Positions 8,697 through 17,032 of a stretch of 64,000 nucleotides of DNA are shown here, in pieces. The notes under the pieces are model-generated. The model saw nothing but the letters and a program-made list of their open reading frames with translations. It did not search any database and was not told where the DNA came from. The translations under genes and the position numbers were made by a program. Origin of the DNA: Paenibacillus artemisiicola (lineage in GTDB: Bacteria; Bacillota; Bacilli; Paenibacillales; Paenibacillaceae); assembly GCF_017652985.1 (NCBI RefSeq), contig NZ_JAGGDJ010000003.1:186001-250000 (forward strand). The letters run 5' to 3'. The stretch's first letter is position 1. Each line of letters opens with the position of its first letter.

Positions 8697-9701
8697 CTGA
8701 TCGAGCTTGCAGACATAAGCAAAACCTATCGAACCGGTTCCGCGTCCGTGGAAGCGATCAAACATATCGATTTGTCGATCGGCAAAGGCGAAATCTTCGG
8801 CATTATCGGCCATTCCGGCGCCGGGAAGAGCACGCTGCTGCGGACCGTCAATCTGCTGGAGCAGCCGACGACGGGTACCGTCAAGGTCGGCGGCGTCGAG
8901 CTGACCGGGCTGCCGGCCGGCCGGCTGCAGCGGGAGCGCCGGCGCATCGGCATGATTTTTCAGCATTTCAACCTGCTCGCGATGGCGACGGTGCGGGACA
9001 ATATCGCGTTCCCGCTCAAGCTCGCGAAGCTGCCCAAAGCCGCGATCCGCGCCAGAGTGGACGAGCTCCTGCAGCTCGTCGGCTTGGAGCGGCACGCGGA
9101 GATGTACCCCGCGCAGCTCTCGGGCGGGCAGAAGCAGCGGGTCGGCATCGCCCGGGCGCTGGCCAGCAATCCGGACGTGCTGCTCTGCGACGAAGCCACG
9201 TCGGCGCTCGATCCGCAGACGACGAACGCGATTCTCTCGCTGCTGCTGGACATTAACAAGAAGCTGGGCATTACGATTCTGCTCATTACGCACGAGATGC
9301 ACGTCATTCGTTCGATCTGCGATCGCGTGGCAGTCATCGACGGCGGCGAAATCGTGGAGCTTGGCGACGTCGTGGACGTCTTCTTGAAGCCCCAGCATCC
9401 GACCACGAAGGAATTCGTCAGCCAGGTAGCGGACACGTTCGATCCGCGCGAGCTGCTCGCGACCCGGAAAGGCCGGTTGATCCGAATCAACTACATCGGC
9501 GACATCACGTACGAGCCGCTGCTGTTCAATGCGGCCAAGTCGACCTCGGTACAGTTCACGATCCTGCAGGGCACGGTGTCGCGGATGAAGAACACGCCGT
9601 ACGGCCAGCTCGTGATCGAATTTCTCGGGGACCCCGGGGAAATCGAAGCCATCATCGCCGCGCTGAAGACGAAAGGGCTGGAAGTGGGTGAAGTGGCATG
9701 A
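8697..9701 (+). CDS. metN: Methionine-type ABC importer, ATP-binding protein MetN
   Basis: ATPase of 334 residues for a MetNIQ importer. Walker A is GHSGAGKST, the signature is LSGGQKQRVGIARAL, and Walker B is VLLCDEATSALD. The last 80 residues form the NIL/ferredoxin-like regulatory domain that binds methionine in MetN proteins. The start is a judgement: AGGGGGTT at 8683-8690 is ideally placed for a CTG at 8697, giving the family N-terminus MIELADISKTY, while the only in-frame TTG (8625) lies about 11 nt from the predicted transcript start without a ribosome-binding site. The gene overlaps metI by 4 nt (ATGA). Confidence 0.9.
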   Translation: MIELADISKTYRTGSASVEAIKHIDLSIGKGEIFGIIGHSGAGKSTLLRTVNLLEQPTTGTVKVGGVELTGLPAGRLQRERRRIGMIFQHFNLLAMATVRDNIAFPLKLAKLPKAAIRARVDELLQLVGLERHAEMYPAQLSGGQKQRVGIARALASNPDVLLCDEATSALDPQTTNAILSLLLDINKKLGITILLITHEMHVIRSICDRVAVIDGGEIVELGDVVDVFLKPQHPTTKEFVSQVADTFDPRELLATRKGRLIRINYIGDITYEPLLFNAAKSTSVQFTILQGTVSRMKNTPYGQLVIEFLGDPGEIEAIIAALKTKGLEVGEVA

Positions 9702-10372
9702 ATCGGTTGTCGATGTCGTTCGAGAACGTCGATCCCGCCGAGATTTGGCAGGCGTCCAAAGACACGCTCACTATGCTCGGCGTGTCGCTGCTGCTTACGG
9801 TCGTGCTCGGCTTGCTGTTCGGCGTGGCGTTGTTCTTGACCTCGCGCAGGCAGCTGCTCGCGCAGCCGGCCGTGTACGCGGCGTTGTCCGTCGTCGTGAA
9901 CGTGCTGCGATCCGTGCCGTTCGTGATTTTGATGATTTTGCTCATTCCGTTGACGAAATGGCTGACGGGTACGTCGCTCGGGGTGCAGGGCACGATTCCG
10001 TCGCTCGTCGTCGCGGCGGCCCCCTTCTTCGCGAGACTCGTGGAAACGTCGCTTCGCGAGGTCGACCGCGGCGTCATCGAAGCCGCCCAATCCATGGGCG
10101 CTTCGAAGCTGGACATCATCCGGCGCGTGCTCTTGCTCGAAGCGAGACCGGGCCTTCTGGCGGCAGTGACGATCACGGCCGTTACGCTCGTCTCGTATAC
10201 CGCGATGGCCGGCGTCATCGGCGGAGGCGGGTTGGGCGTGCTATCCTATCGTTACGGCTATCAGCGGTTCCAAACGGACGTCATGCTGGTGACCGTCGTT
10301 TTATTGATCGTCTTGGTCCAGCTCCTGCAGATGGCCGGCGATTATCTCGTTCGCCGGTTCAGCCGGAAGTAA
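9698..10372 (+). CDS. metI: Methionine-type ABC importer, permease MetI
   Basis: Integral membrane permease of 224 residues with about five membrane segments. The coupling motif EAAQSMGASKLDIIRRVLLLEARPGLLAA shape (EAA...G...I) lies near residues 128-155, at the position that docks on MetN. The start overlaps the metN stop (ATGA). Substrate is inferred from metN and metQ and could be another amino acid of the MetNIQ family. Confidence 0.92.
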   Translation: MNRLSMSFENVDPAEIWQASKDTLTMLGVSLLLTVVLGLLFGVALFLTSRRQLLAQPAVYAALSVVVNVLRSVPFVILMILLIPLTKWLTGTSLGVQGTIPSLVVAAAPFFARLVETSLREVDRGVIEAAQSMGASKLDIIRRVLLLEARPGLLAAVTITAVTLVSYTAMAGVIGGGGLGVLSYRYGYQRFQTDVMLVTVVLLIVLVQLLQMAGDYLVRRFSRK

Positions 10373-10412
10373 GAAAACAGCTTAGCGCAAACAACCGAAT
10401 GGAGGAACCGAG

Positions 10413-11270
10413 ATGAAGAAAATCAGTTTGGCCGTCATGGCGTTCGTCATGATCGCGGTATTGGCGGCATGCGGGGCGAAATCAAGCGACAACGGGGCGG
10501 CGAACGGCAATCCGTCCGCCGGTGCCGGCAATGAGGGCGGCACGAAGGAGATTACGCTCAAGGTAGGCGCTTCTCCGGTGCCGCACGCCGAGATTTTGAA
10601 CGTCGTCAAGCCGATTCTGGAGAAGCAGGGCATCAAGCTGGAGGTTATGGAGTTCACGGACTACATTCAACCGAATACGCAATTGTACGAGAAGGAGCTG
10701 GACGCGAATTTCTTTCAGCATATGCCGTACCTGGAGCAGTTCAATAAAGATCAAGGCTACGACCTCGTCAGCGTCGCGGGCGTGCATATCGAGCCGTTCG
10801 GCGCGTATTCCAAGAAGGTGAAGAGCGCGGACGAGCTGAAGGAAGGCGCGAAGGTCGTCATCCCCGACGATCCGACGAACGGCGGGCGCGCGCTCGCGCT
10901 GATGGCGGAAAACGGCTTGATCAAGCTGAAGGACGGCGTCGGCGTAGCCGGCACGGTGCGCGACATCACGGACAATCCGAAGAAGCTGAAGATCACCGAG
11001 GTCGAGGCGGCGACGCTGCCGCGCGTCCTGGACGAAGTCGACCTGGCGCTGATCAACACGAACTACGCGCTGGAAGCGGGCCTCGTGCCGACGAAGGACG
11101 CGCTGTTCATCGAAGGCAGCGACTCGCCGTACGTGAACATCCTCGCCGCCCGTCTGGACAACAAGGATTCCGCGGGCATCAAGGCGCTGGCCGCCGCGCT
11201 GCAATCGCCGGAGGTCAAAGCGTTCATCGAAGAGAAATACAAAGGCTCGATCGTGCCGGCGTTCAAGTAA
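10413..11270 (+). CDS. metQ: Substrate-binding lipoprotein MetQ (NlpA family)
   Basis: Extracellular lipoprotein of 285 residues. The signal peptide MKKISLAVMAFVMIAVLAACG ends in an LAAC lipobox, followed by a Ser/Gly/Asn-rich spacer. The NlpA/lipoprotein-9 fold is recognisable from KVGASPVPHAEIL, DANFFQHMPYLEQF and KVVIPDDPTNGGRALALM. The ATG follows GGAGG. It is the third gene of the importer operon and is followed by a terminator. Confidence 0.93.
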   Translation: MKKISLAVMAFVMIAVLAACGAKSSDNGAANGNPSAGAGNEGGTKEITLKVGASPVPHAEILNVVKPILEKQGIKLEVMEFTDYIQPNTQLYEKELDANFFQHMPYLEQFNKDQGYDLVSVAGVHIEPFGAYSKKVKSADELKEGAKVVIPDDPTNGGRALALMAENGLIKLKDGVGVAGTVRDITDNPKKLKITEVEAATLPRVLDEVDLALINTNYALEAGLVPTKDALFIEGSDSPYVNILAARLDNKDSAGIKALAAALQSPEVKAFIEEKYKGSIVPAFK

Positions 11271-11289
11271 TCGGCCGCGCATGCGCTTG

Positions 11290-11322
11290 CGCCGTCTTCC
11301 CATGCGGGAAGGCGGCGTTTTT
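11290..11322 (+). terminator. Terminator after metQ
   Basis: Stem CGCCGTCTTCCC / CGGGAAGGCGGCG with an ATG loop (one mismatch-type T/G position), followed by TTTTT. Confidence 0.9.
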
Positions 11323-11366
11323 CGTTGCCGGGAAGGCGCGGGACGACGTTTATTTCGGGTGAAGGA

Positions 11367-11395
11367 TTGACGGCCGCGTGTATTACGGGTATAGT
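11367..11395 (+). promoter_or_regulatory. Sigma-A promoter of the ytrA-type operon
   Basis: TTGACG, 17-bp spacer, TATAGT. The start point would fall near 11402, inside the putative operator. Confidence 0.75.
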
Positions 11396-11431
11396 ACACA
11401 TAGAGTGTATGAACCACGTAGTACACACACT
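11393..11431 (+). promoter_or_regulatory. Putative operator of the GntR/YtrA-family regulator
   Basis: AGTACACA occurs twice, at 11393-11400 and 11420-11427, 27 bp apart. AGTGTA at 11404-11409 faces TACACACACT at 11422-11431 as an imperfect inverted repeat. The block overlaps the -10 box and the start point, a position suited to repression by the first gene of the operon, as known for YtrA-type autoregulators. Binding is inferred. Confidence 0.5.
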
Positions 11432-11469
11432 AATATCAGGAAGTTACGAGCGGCAGGGGGGATCAACCG

Positions 11470-11871
11470 TTGGAAGTGAAATTCAATAACCGCGACCCCG
11501 TCTACTTGCAGGTGGTCCGGCATTTCAAGGAACGAATCGCGACGGGCCGCCTGGCGAGCGGACAGGTCATTCCCTCGCGCAGGGAGCTGGCGGGCACGCT
11601 GCAAATCAACCCCAATACGGCGCAGAAGGCGTACAAGGAAATGGAGGAACAAGGCTTGATCGTCACGGAAGGAAATTCCCCGAGCCGCATCACGTCGGAC
11701 GAACGGGTGCTGAAGTCGATAAGGGGCGAGCTCATCGCGGATGCGGTCGATGCGTTCGTCGCTTCCATACAGAAGATTCAAGTACCGGTCGACGAGCTGC
11801 TCGCGATCGTCAAGGTCCGGATCGAGGACAGCTATGCCAAGCAAGGCGGGGAGGGAACGGCCCATGATTGA
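11470..11871 (+). CDS. GntR-family transcriptional regulator, YtrA subfamily
   Basis: Small regulator of 133 residues with an N-terminal winged helix (VYLQVVRHFKERIATG, then PSRRELAGTLQINPNTAQKAY) and a short C-terminal helical extension instead of a large effector domain, which defines the YtrA subfamily. The TTG at 11470 follows GGCAGGGGG. It heads an operon with an ABC ATPase, a membrane protein and a secreted or anchored protein. In other Firmicutes, YtrA-type repressors control adjacent ABC genes and respond to cell-wall stress. Confidence 0.9.
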   Translation: MEVKFNNRDPVYLQVVRHFKERIATGRLASGQVIPSRRELAGTLQINPNTAQKAYKEMEEQGLIVTEGNSPSRITSDERVLKSIRGELIADAVDAFVASIQKIQVPVDELLAIVKVRIEDSYAKQGGEGTAHD

Positions 11872-12553
11872 GGTCAAGAGCATCCGCAAGCGGTTTGGCC
11901 GCAAGCATGTGCTGAAGGACGTGTCCTTCACGGCGGAGAAGGGGCAGATCACCTGCCTGATCGGCATTAACGGCGTGGGCAAATCGACGGTGCTGAAGGC
12001 GATCATGGGCTTGACGCCGATCTCCGAGGGCGCGATCCGGATCGACGGGCAGCCGGTCTCGAGCCGCTTGTACGAACGCATCGCGTTCATCCCCGACGCC
12101 ATCATGATGCCGCCCGGCATGACCGTCGACGCCTGCGTGCGCTTCATGGCGGATTACTACGCGAGCTGGAACGCGAAGCGCGCCGAGGAGCTGAAGGGCT
12201 TCTTCAAGCTGAACGGCCGCGACCGGGTCGGCGAGCTGTCGAAGGGCAACGCCGCCAAGCTTAACCTGCTGCTCGGCCTGGCGCTCGACGTCGATTACGT
12301 GCTCATGGACGAACCGTTTTCCGGCATCGACATGTTCAGCCGCGAGCAGATCGCGTCCGTGTTCGCGAGCCACTTGATCGAGGACCGCGGCGTCATCATC
12401 ACGACGCACGAAATCAACGACATCGAGCACCTGATCGACAAGGTCGTCCTGCTCGAGAACGGCGTCGTGCGGCGGGAGTTCGATACCGAAACCGTCCGGC
12501 AGGAGGAAGGCAAGTCCGTCATGGACGTCATGAGAGAGGTGTATCGCGGATGA
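11864..12553 (+). CDS. ABC transporter ATP-binding protein, YtrB-like
   Basis: Stand-alone ABC ATPase of 229 residues. Walker A is GINGVGKST (residues 34-42) and Walker B is VLMDEPFSGID. The signature is degenerate, LSKGNAAKL instead of LSGGQ, as is common in YtrB-type ATPases. The ATG at 11864 follows GGGGAGGG and overlaps the regulator by 8 nt. It should pair with the membrane protein encoded next. The transported substrate is unknown. Confidence 0.88.
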   Translation: MIEVKSIRKRFGRKHVLKDVSFTAEKGQITCLIGINGVGKSTVLKAIMGLTPISEGAIRIDGQPVSSRLYERIAFIPDAIMMPPGMTVDACVRFMADYYASWNAKRAEELKGFFKLNGRDRVGELSKGNAAKLNLLLGLALDVDYVLMDEPFSGIDMFSREQIASVFASHLIEDRGVIITTHEINDIEHLIDKVVLLENGVVRREFDTETVRQEEGKSVMDVMREVYRG

Positions 12554-13389
12554 ATCGTTATTTGAAGCTCGTCCATTGGGAAATCATGCGGTTCTGGAAA
12601 CTGCTGGCGGGGCTGGCCGCGCTGACGGCGATCGTCCAGTGCGCGGGAATGATCCGCGAAGCGAACCGTTACGGCAATCAAGTAAACGATCGCATCCGAA
12701 CGAGCAACAGCACGCTCGACGCGTTCGTGCAGGCGAACGGCAAGTATTCGTTCCTCGATGCCGTCAGCCAAGCCGGCATGTGGATCTACGGACCGATCGC
12801 GCTGTGCGCCGGCATTCTCGCCCTTTACGTCTTCATGATTTGGTATAAAGAATGGTACGGCAAAAACGTCTTCGTCTATCGGCTGCTCATGCTGCCGACC
12901 GCGCGCCGCAACATCTACTTCGCCAAGCTGACGGCGATCCTGCTGTTCGTGTTCGCGTTCATCGGCCTGCAGCTTGCGCTGCTGCCGCTCGAGAACCGCT
13001 TGTTCGTATCCGCCGGCGGCACGGAGTTGTTCGAACCGACCGGGGTATTCGAGCTCGTGCGCGGCGCCTCGCTGCTGGCCTTGATCATTCCGGGCACGTT
13101 TACCGATTTTCTGCTTATCTACGGCATCGGCGCCATCGTCGTGCTCGTCTGCTTCACGGGGGTGCTGCTGGAGCGCAGCTACCGGCTGAAAGGCGCGGCC
13201 GCCGCTGTCCTGTACGTCGCCGGCGCGTTCCTCTTCCTGATGCTGCCTTACCTCATCCTCGGCAGGAAGATCGACACGTACTTGTATCCGAGCGAGTTTT
13301 ACGGCATCGAGCTCGCGCTGCTCGCGATCGTCGCCGCGGTCACGGTAGGGCTCGGACTTCATCTCATCACCAAGAAGGTATCGGTATAG
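12550..13389 (+). CDS. ABC-2-like membrane protein
   Basis: Membrane protein of 279 residues with about six hydrophobic segments (near 20-35, 80-97, 125-145, 175-195, 200-220, 225-245 and 255-275). There is a soluble loop after the first segment. The start overlaps the ATPase stop (ATGA). No close family was recognised. The gene order regulator-ATPase-membrane protein makes it the permease of the ytr-type system. Confidence 0.75.
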   Translation: MNRYLKLVHWEIMRFWKLLAGLAALTAIVQCAGMIREANRYGNQVNDRIRTSNSTLDAFVQANGKYSFLDAVSQAGMWIYGPIALCAGILALYVFMIWYKEWYGKNVFVYRLLMLPTARRNIYFAKLTAILLFVFAFIGLQLALLPLENRLFVSAGGTELFEPTGVFELVRGASLLALIIPGTFTDFLLIYGIGAIVVLVCFTGVLLERSYRLKGAAAAVLYVAGAFLFLMLPYLILGRKIDTYLYPSEFYGIELALLAIVAAVTVGLGLHLITKKVSV

Positions 13390-13400
13390 GGGGCGTATCC

Positions 13401-14639
13401 ATGAGAAGATATTGGTTTTCCATCGCGCTTCCGGTCTTCGTCGCCGCGAGCATCGGGACGTACTACGTCGGCGCGGCCGCGCGGGACTTGCCGGAATTCC
13501 GCATCCAGACGGTATCCGGCGATCCGAAGGAAGCGTCGCAATTGGTCCTGAAGGCCGATACGCGAATCGATGACGGCATGTATCACCGGGTCGAGATCGG
13601 CACGAACGGTTCCCATTACAATGAACGGCGGTCGTTTCTGGCGCAGCTGAACAATGATTTCACCGATAACAGCCCCGACCTGGTCCGGCTGAAGAAGGAC
13701 CACCGCGGTTTCATGCGGGGCAAAATCAGCACCAACGGGTTCTACGCGGACGACAAGGCGCTGCTCTATGCGGATGCGAAGGCCGCGGAGCGGAATCCCG
13801 CTTCGAATCTGAGCGCCTATTCGATCGCCATCGCCGCGCAGGACTTGACGACCGGCAAAAAAACGCGTTTCGACGCGATCATGCCGGGCAAGCAGAAGTA
13901 TTCGTACCTGTACGTCTACGACGTCCAAATGCTGGACGGCCAAGCGAAGCTGCTGGTTACGCTGTCCAAGGATACCGGCCTCGGCCGGGCCGGAGGCATG
14001 GAGACGGAAATCCACCTGCTCACGGTCGATCTGGACAAGGAAGGCATCGCGAGCGACGAGACGATCGCCAAGGACGCCGACAAAGGCGCCGGCAAGCAGG
14101 AGAAATACGCGATCCACGACACGAGCGCGGGCGTCGCCTCGCCTTCGCCGTACGCGCTCCTGTCCGAAAGGACCGTTCAAGCGGGCAAAGACAAGGACGG
14201 CACGTATACGGAGAAGACGCTCGGCTCGCAGGTCCTCGTGCTCGATTACAAGACCGGCAAGCTGACTCCGATTCCCGCGGAGGGCGGGGAGGAAGCGAAT
14301 ACGGCCCGCATGCTGGCCGGCGGGAAGCTGGTCACGCTTAAGACGGCCGGCGGGAAGCTGACGCTGCGAAGCGACGATCTGGCGAGCGGCGCCCGGGGCG
14401 AGACGTTCGACGTTCCGCTCGCGCTGACCGGCGGAGCGGCCTCGTCCATGCAGCGCTTTATTTACGGCGACCGGCTGTACGTGCTGAACCGCGTGAACGC
14501 GGACGGCGAGATTCTGATCGTGAACCTTGCCGACGGGAAGGCGTCGTACACGGGCAAGCTGACCGTAGACGGCAGCCCGGAGCGGCAGCGGGAGCTGCTC
14601 GAGCCGATGACGCTGTACAGCTTCGGCCTCAAATCCTAA
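13401..14639 (+). CDS. Membrane-anchored extracellular protein of unknown function
   Basis: Protein of 412 residues with one N-terminal hydrophobic segment (RRYWFSIALPVFVAASIGTYYV shape) and no lipobox, so it is either secreted or held by that segment. The rest is hydrophilic with repeated short beta-like motifs (LLVTLSKDTG, LHLLTVDLD-like, VLVLDYKTGKLTPI, LYVLNRVNADGEILIVNL), which could be blades of a beta-propeller. The ATG follows ATAGGGGGC, 11 nt after the permease stop. Its place suggests an accessory or sensing component of the ABC system; function is unknown. Confidence 0.7.
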   Translation: MRRYWFSIALPVFVAASIGTYYVGAAARDLPEFRIQTVSGDPKEASQLVLKADTRIDDGMYHRVEIGTNGSHYNERRSFLAQLNNDFTDNSPDLVRLKKDHRGFMRGKISTNGFYADDKALLYADAKAAERNPASNLSAYSIAIAAQDLTTGKKTRFDAIMPGKQKYSYLYVYDVQMLDGQAKLLVTLSKDTGLGRAGGMETEIHLLTVDLDKEGIASDETIAKDADKGAGKQEKYAIHDTSAGVASPSPYALLSERTVQAGKDKDGTYTEKTLGSQVLVLDYKTGKLTPIPAEGGEEANTARMLAGGKLVTLKTAGGKLTLRSDDLASGARGETFDVPLALTGGAASSMQRFIYGDRLYVLNRVNADGEILIVNLADGKASYTGKLTVDGSPERQRELLEPMTLYSFGLKS

Positions 14640-14671
14640 AGCGCCCGGACGATGCGCCCGGCGCGGTTCCG

Positions 14672-14707
14672 CAAGCCTCCGGCTGTCCGCCGGGGGCTTG
14701 TTTTTTT
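14672..14707 (+). terminator. Terminator of the ytr-type operon
   Basis: CAAGCCTCCGGC / GCCGGGGGCTTG stem with a 5-nt loop, followed by seven T. Confidence 0.9.
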
Positions 14708-14817
14708 GCCCGGTTTATGCTTGTCGGGACGGGCTTCTTCTTCTGTTTCGCGGGGGAATAAATTGGGGGTCCGGGGAGATACTGAACATTAATGTTTCTC
14801 CTTGGGAGGTAATCACG

Positions 14818-15600
14818 TTGACCCGAAATAAAGTCGAGATCTGTGGAGTGGATACCGCTAAACTGCCTGTCCTCACGAATGCCGAAATGCGCGAGCTGTT
14901 TACGGCATTGCAAACGCAAAACGAATGGGCAGCCAGAGAGAAATTAGTCAATGGCAACTTGAGGCTTGTGCTCAGCGTGATACAACGGTTCAACAACCGC
15001 GGGGAATTCGTCGACGATCTCTTCCAAGTCGGCTGCATCGGCCTCATGAAAGCAATCGACAATTTCGATCTCAGCCAGAACGTGAAGTTTTCAACGTACG
15101 CGGTTCCGATGATCATCGGCGAGATTCGCCGTTACCTCCGGGATAACAACCCCATCCGCGTGTCGCGCAGCCTGCGGGATATCGCCTACAAGGCGCTGCA
15201 GGTCCGGGACAGCCTGACGAACAAGAATTCGCGGGAGCCGACGATCTTCGAAATCTCCGAGGCGCTGAACGTGCCCAAAGAAGACGTCGTGTTCGCGCTC
15301 GACGCCATCCAAGACCCGGTGTCGTTGTTCGAGCCGATCTACCACGACGGCGGGGATCCCATCTACGTGATGGACCAAATCAGCGACGACAAGAACAAGG
15401 ACGTTTCCTGGATCGAGGAGATCGCCCTCCGGGAAGCGATGCACAAATTGAACGAACGCGAGAAGATGATTCTCTCGATGCGATTCTTCGAAGGCAAAAC
15501 CCAAATGGAAGTCGCCGACGAAATCGGCATCTCGCAAGCGCAAGTCTCCCGGCTCGAGAAATCGGCCATCCAGCAAATGCAAAAACACGTGAAGACCTGA
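14818..15600 (+). CDS. sigG: RNA polymerase sporulation sigma factor SigG
   Basis: Late forespore sigma factor of 260 residues, same length as in B. subtilis. The TTG at 14818 follows TTGGGAGGT. The N-terminus RNKVEICGVDT is the invariant start of SigG and contains the anti-sigma contact region. Region 2 (REKLVNGNLRLVLSVIQRF, FQVGCIGLMKAIDNFDL), region 3 (NPIRVSRSLRDIAYKALQV) and region 4 (EREKMILSMRFFEGKTQ, ISQAQVSRLEK) are complete. A sigma-F promoter was looked for in the 110 bp upstream but no convincing match was found. Confidence 0.98.
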   Translation: MTRNKVEICGVDTAKLPVLTNAEMRELFTALQTQNEWAAREKLVNGNLRLVLSVIQRFNNRGEFVDDLFQVGCIGLMKAIDNFDLSQNVKFSTYAVPMIIGEIRRYLRDNNPIRVSRSLRDIAYKALQVRDSLTNKNSREPTIFEISEALNVPKEDVVFALDAIQDPVSLFEPIYHDGGDPIYVMDQISDDKNKDVSWIEEIALREAMHKLNEREKMILSMRFFEGKTQMEVADEIGISQAQVSRLEKSAIQQMQKHVKT

Positions 15601-15622
15601 GCAGTTTCCCTTCGCACGCGAT

Positions 15623-15647
15623 AACGGCGCCTCCGCGCCGTTTTTTT
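15623..15647 (+). terminator. Terminator after sigG
   Basis: AACGGCGC / GCGCCGTT with a CTCC loop and a run of seven T. Confidence 0.92.
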
Positions 15648-15808
15648 ATTGCGCCCCGCGTTAAGGTTGGCTGACGGCGTTCTAGTCTATCGGAAGGCCG
15701 CGGGGCGCGATAATTCCTGCCAAGCAGGACATTTTGCCGGGCGGGCACATATACTGAAAGCATAGGCCTGTTTGGCATCAGTCCTGCGGGAAGCGTGGTG
15801 AACGGAAG

Positions 15809-16084
15809 ATGAAAATATCCGATTTTCAAACGAAGGACGTCATCAATATCGTGGACGGGCGCAAGCTAGGCCAGATCAGCGACTTGGAGCTGGATTTGCG
15901 CCAGGGCCGGATCGATTCCATCGTCGTGCCGAGCTATTCCCGGTTCTTCGGCATGTTCGGCAACGGCACGGACGTCATCATCCCGTGGCGCAACATCGTG
16001 AAGATCGGCACGGACGTCGTGCTCGTGCGCATCGACGACGCGAAGGTCTACCGGGCGGAGGAAGACGACGTCGGGGTCCGGTGA
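15809..16084 (+). CDS. ylmC: YlmC/YmxH-family sporulation protein (PRC-barrel)
   Basis: Small PRC-barrel-type protein of 91 residues (KDVINIVDGRKLGQISDLELD, then GTDVIIPWRNIVKIG). The family is conserved in spore formers and linked to sporulation, but its biochemical role is not settled. The ATG has a modest GGTGAACGGAAG upstream. A possible sigma-E-like pair, ACATTTT at 15729-15735 and CATATACT at 15748-15755, lies about 55 bp upstream with a slightly short 12-nt spacer; weak evidence. The B. subtilis order sigG-ylmA-ylmC-ylmD is kept except for ylmA. Confidence 0.85.
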   Translation: MKISDFQTKDVINIVDGRKLGQISDLELDLRQGRIDSIVVPSYSRFFGMFGNGTDVIIPWRNIVKIGTDVVLVRIDDAKVYRAEEDDVGVR

Positions 16085-16180
16085 AGGCGGGAAACGGAAG
16101 GCCGCGCATCCGGGCGGGCGCGCCGGCGCTCGCGCGGAGGGCGGCCGCATGGTACACTAAAGCAGAGGTGAAGCCAACCG

Positions 16181-17032
16181 ATGGAACCATTTGTAAAGCG
16201 CGAGGCGAAGGGACCTTCGCTTTTTTTATTGCCGCATTGGAGCGAGCGTCACGCCGGCGTCACGGCCGGATTCACGGGCCGGCAGGGCGGCGTCAGCGCG
16301 GAGCCCTGGACGTCGCTGAACTGCGGCCTGCACGTCGGCGACGCCGACGCCGACGTCGTCGCGAACCGCAGAATGCTCGCCGAGGCGCTCGGCTGGCCGT
16401 TCGAAGCATGGACCTGCGCGGAGCAGGTGCACGGGGACCGCGTGTACGTCGTCGGCAAAGGCGACCGCGGCAAGGGCCGGGAGAGCCGCGGCACGGCGGT
16501 CGGCGACGCCGACGCCATGATCACGGGCGAGCGCGGCGTGCTGCTCACGTCGTTTTACGCGGATTGCGTGCCGCTCTATTTTAGAGATCCCGTCAAGGAC
16601 GTCGTCGCGCTGGCGCATGCCGGCTGGAAGGGCACCGTGCAGGAAATCGCCCGCAAGACGGTCGAGGCGATGACGGCGAATTTCGGCTGCGTCCCCGCGG
16701 ACGTCGAAGCCGCGATCGGACCTTCGATCGGCTTATGCTGCTACGAGGTGAATGAAGTCGTGCTGGACCGGGTAATACCCCTTATGGAACGGATAGGGCT
16801 GGAGAACGAGGGCCTGGTAACGCCGACCGAAAACGGAAAAGCCCGGATAAACTTGAAAGAATTGAACCGACAGATTATGATAAAAGCAGGAATTTTGCCG
16901 AGTCGTATCGAATGTTCAGATTGGTGCACCGGCTGCTCCACGGATTTGTTCTTCTCCCACCGGATGGAGGGCGGAGCGACGGGCAGAATGGTCAGCTGGA
17001 TCGGCATGACAGAAGGGGATTTGAAAGCGTGA
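16181..17032 (+). CDS. pgeF: Peptidoglycan editing factor PgeF (YfiH/DUF152, multicopper-laccase fold)
   Basis: Protein of 283 residues (B. subtilis YlmD). The metal site is built from EQVHGD (His), YADCVPLYF (Cys) and AHAGWKGT (His), all intact. E. coli YfiH corrects misincorporated amino acids in muropeptide precursors, and family members also show purine nucleoside or laccase activity. The ATG at 16181 follows AGAGGTGAAG. The stop overlaps the ylmE start by 4 nt, so the pair is translationally coupled. Confidence 0.93.
   Translation: MEPFVKREAKGPSLFLLPHWSERHAGVTAGFTGRQGGVSAEPWTSLNCGLHVGDADADVVANRRMLAEALGWPFEAWTCAEQVHGDRVYVVGKGDRGKGRESRGTAVGDADAMITGERGVLLTSFYADCVPLYFRDPVKDVVALAHAGWKGTVQEIARKTVEAMTANFGCVPADVEAAIGPSIGLCCYEVNEVVLDRVIPLMERIGLENEGLVTPTENGKARINLKELNRQIMIKAGILPSRIECSDWCTGCSTDLFFSHRMEGGATGRMVSWIGMTEGDLKA

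Noticed and set aside
14708-14817. Sigma-F promoter upstream of sigG
   Set aside because: GTTTA at 14713 and GGGGAATAAATT at 14753 resemble the two boxes, but their spacing does not fit.
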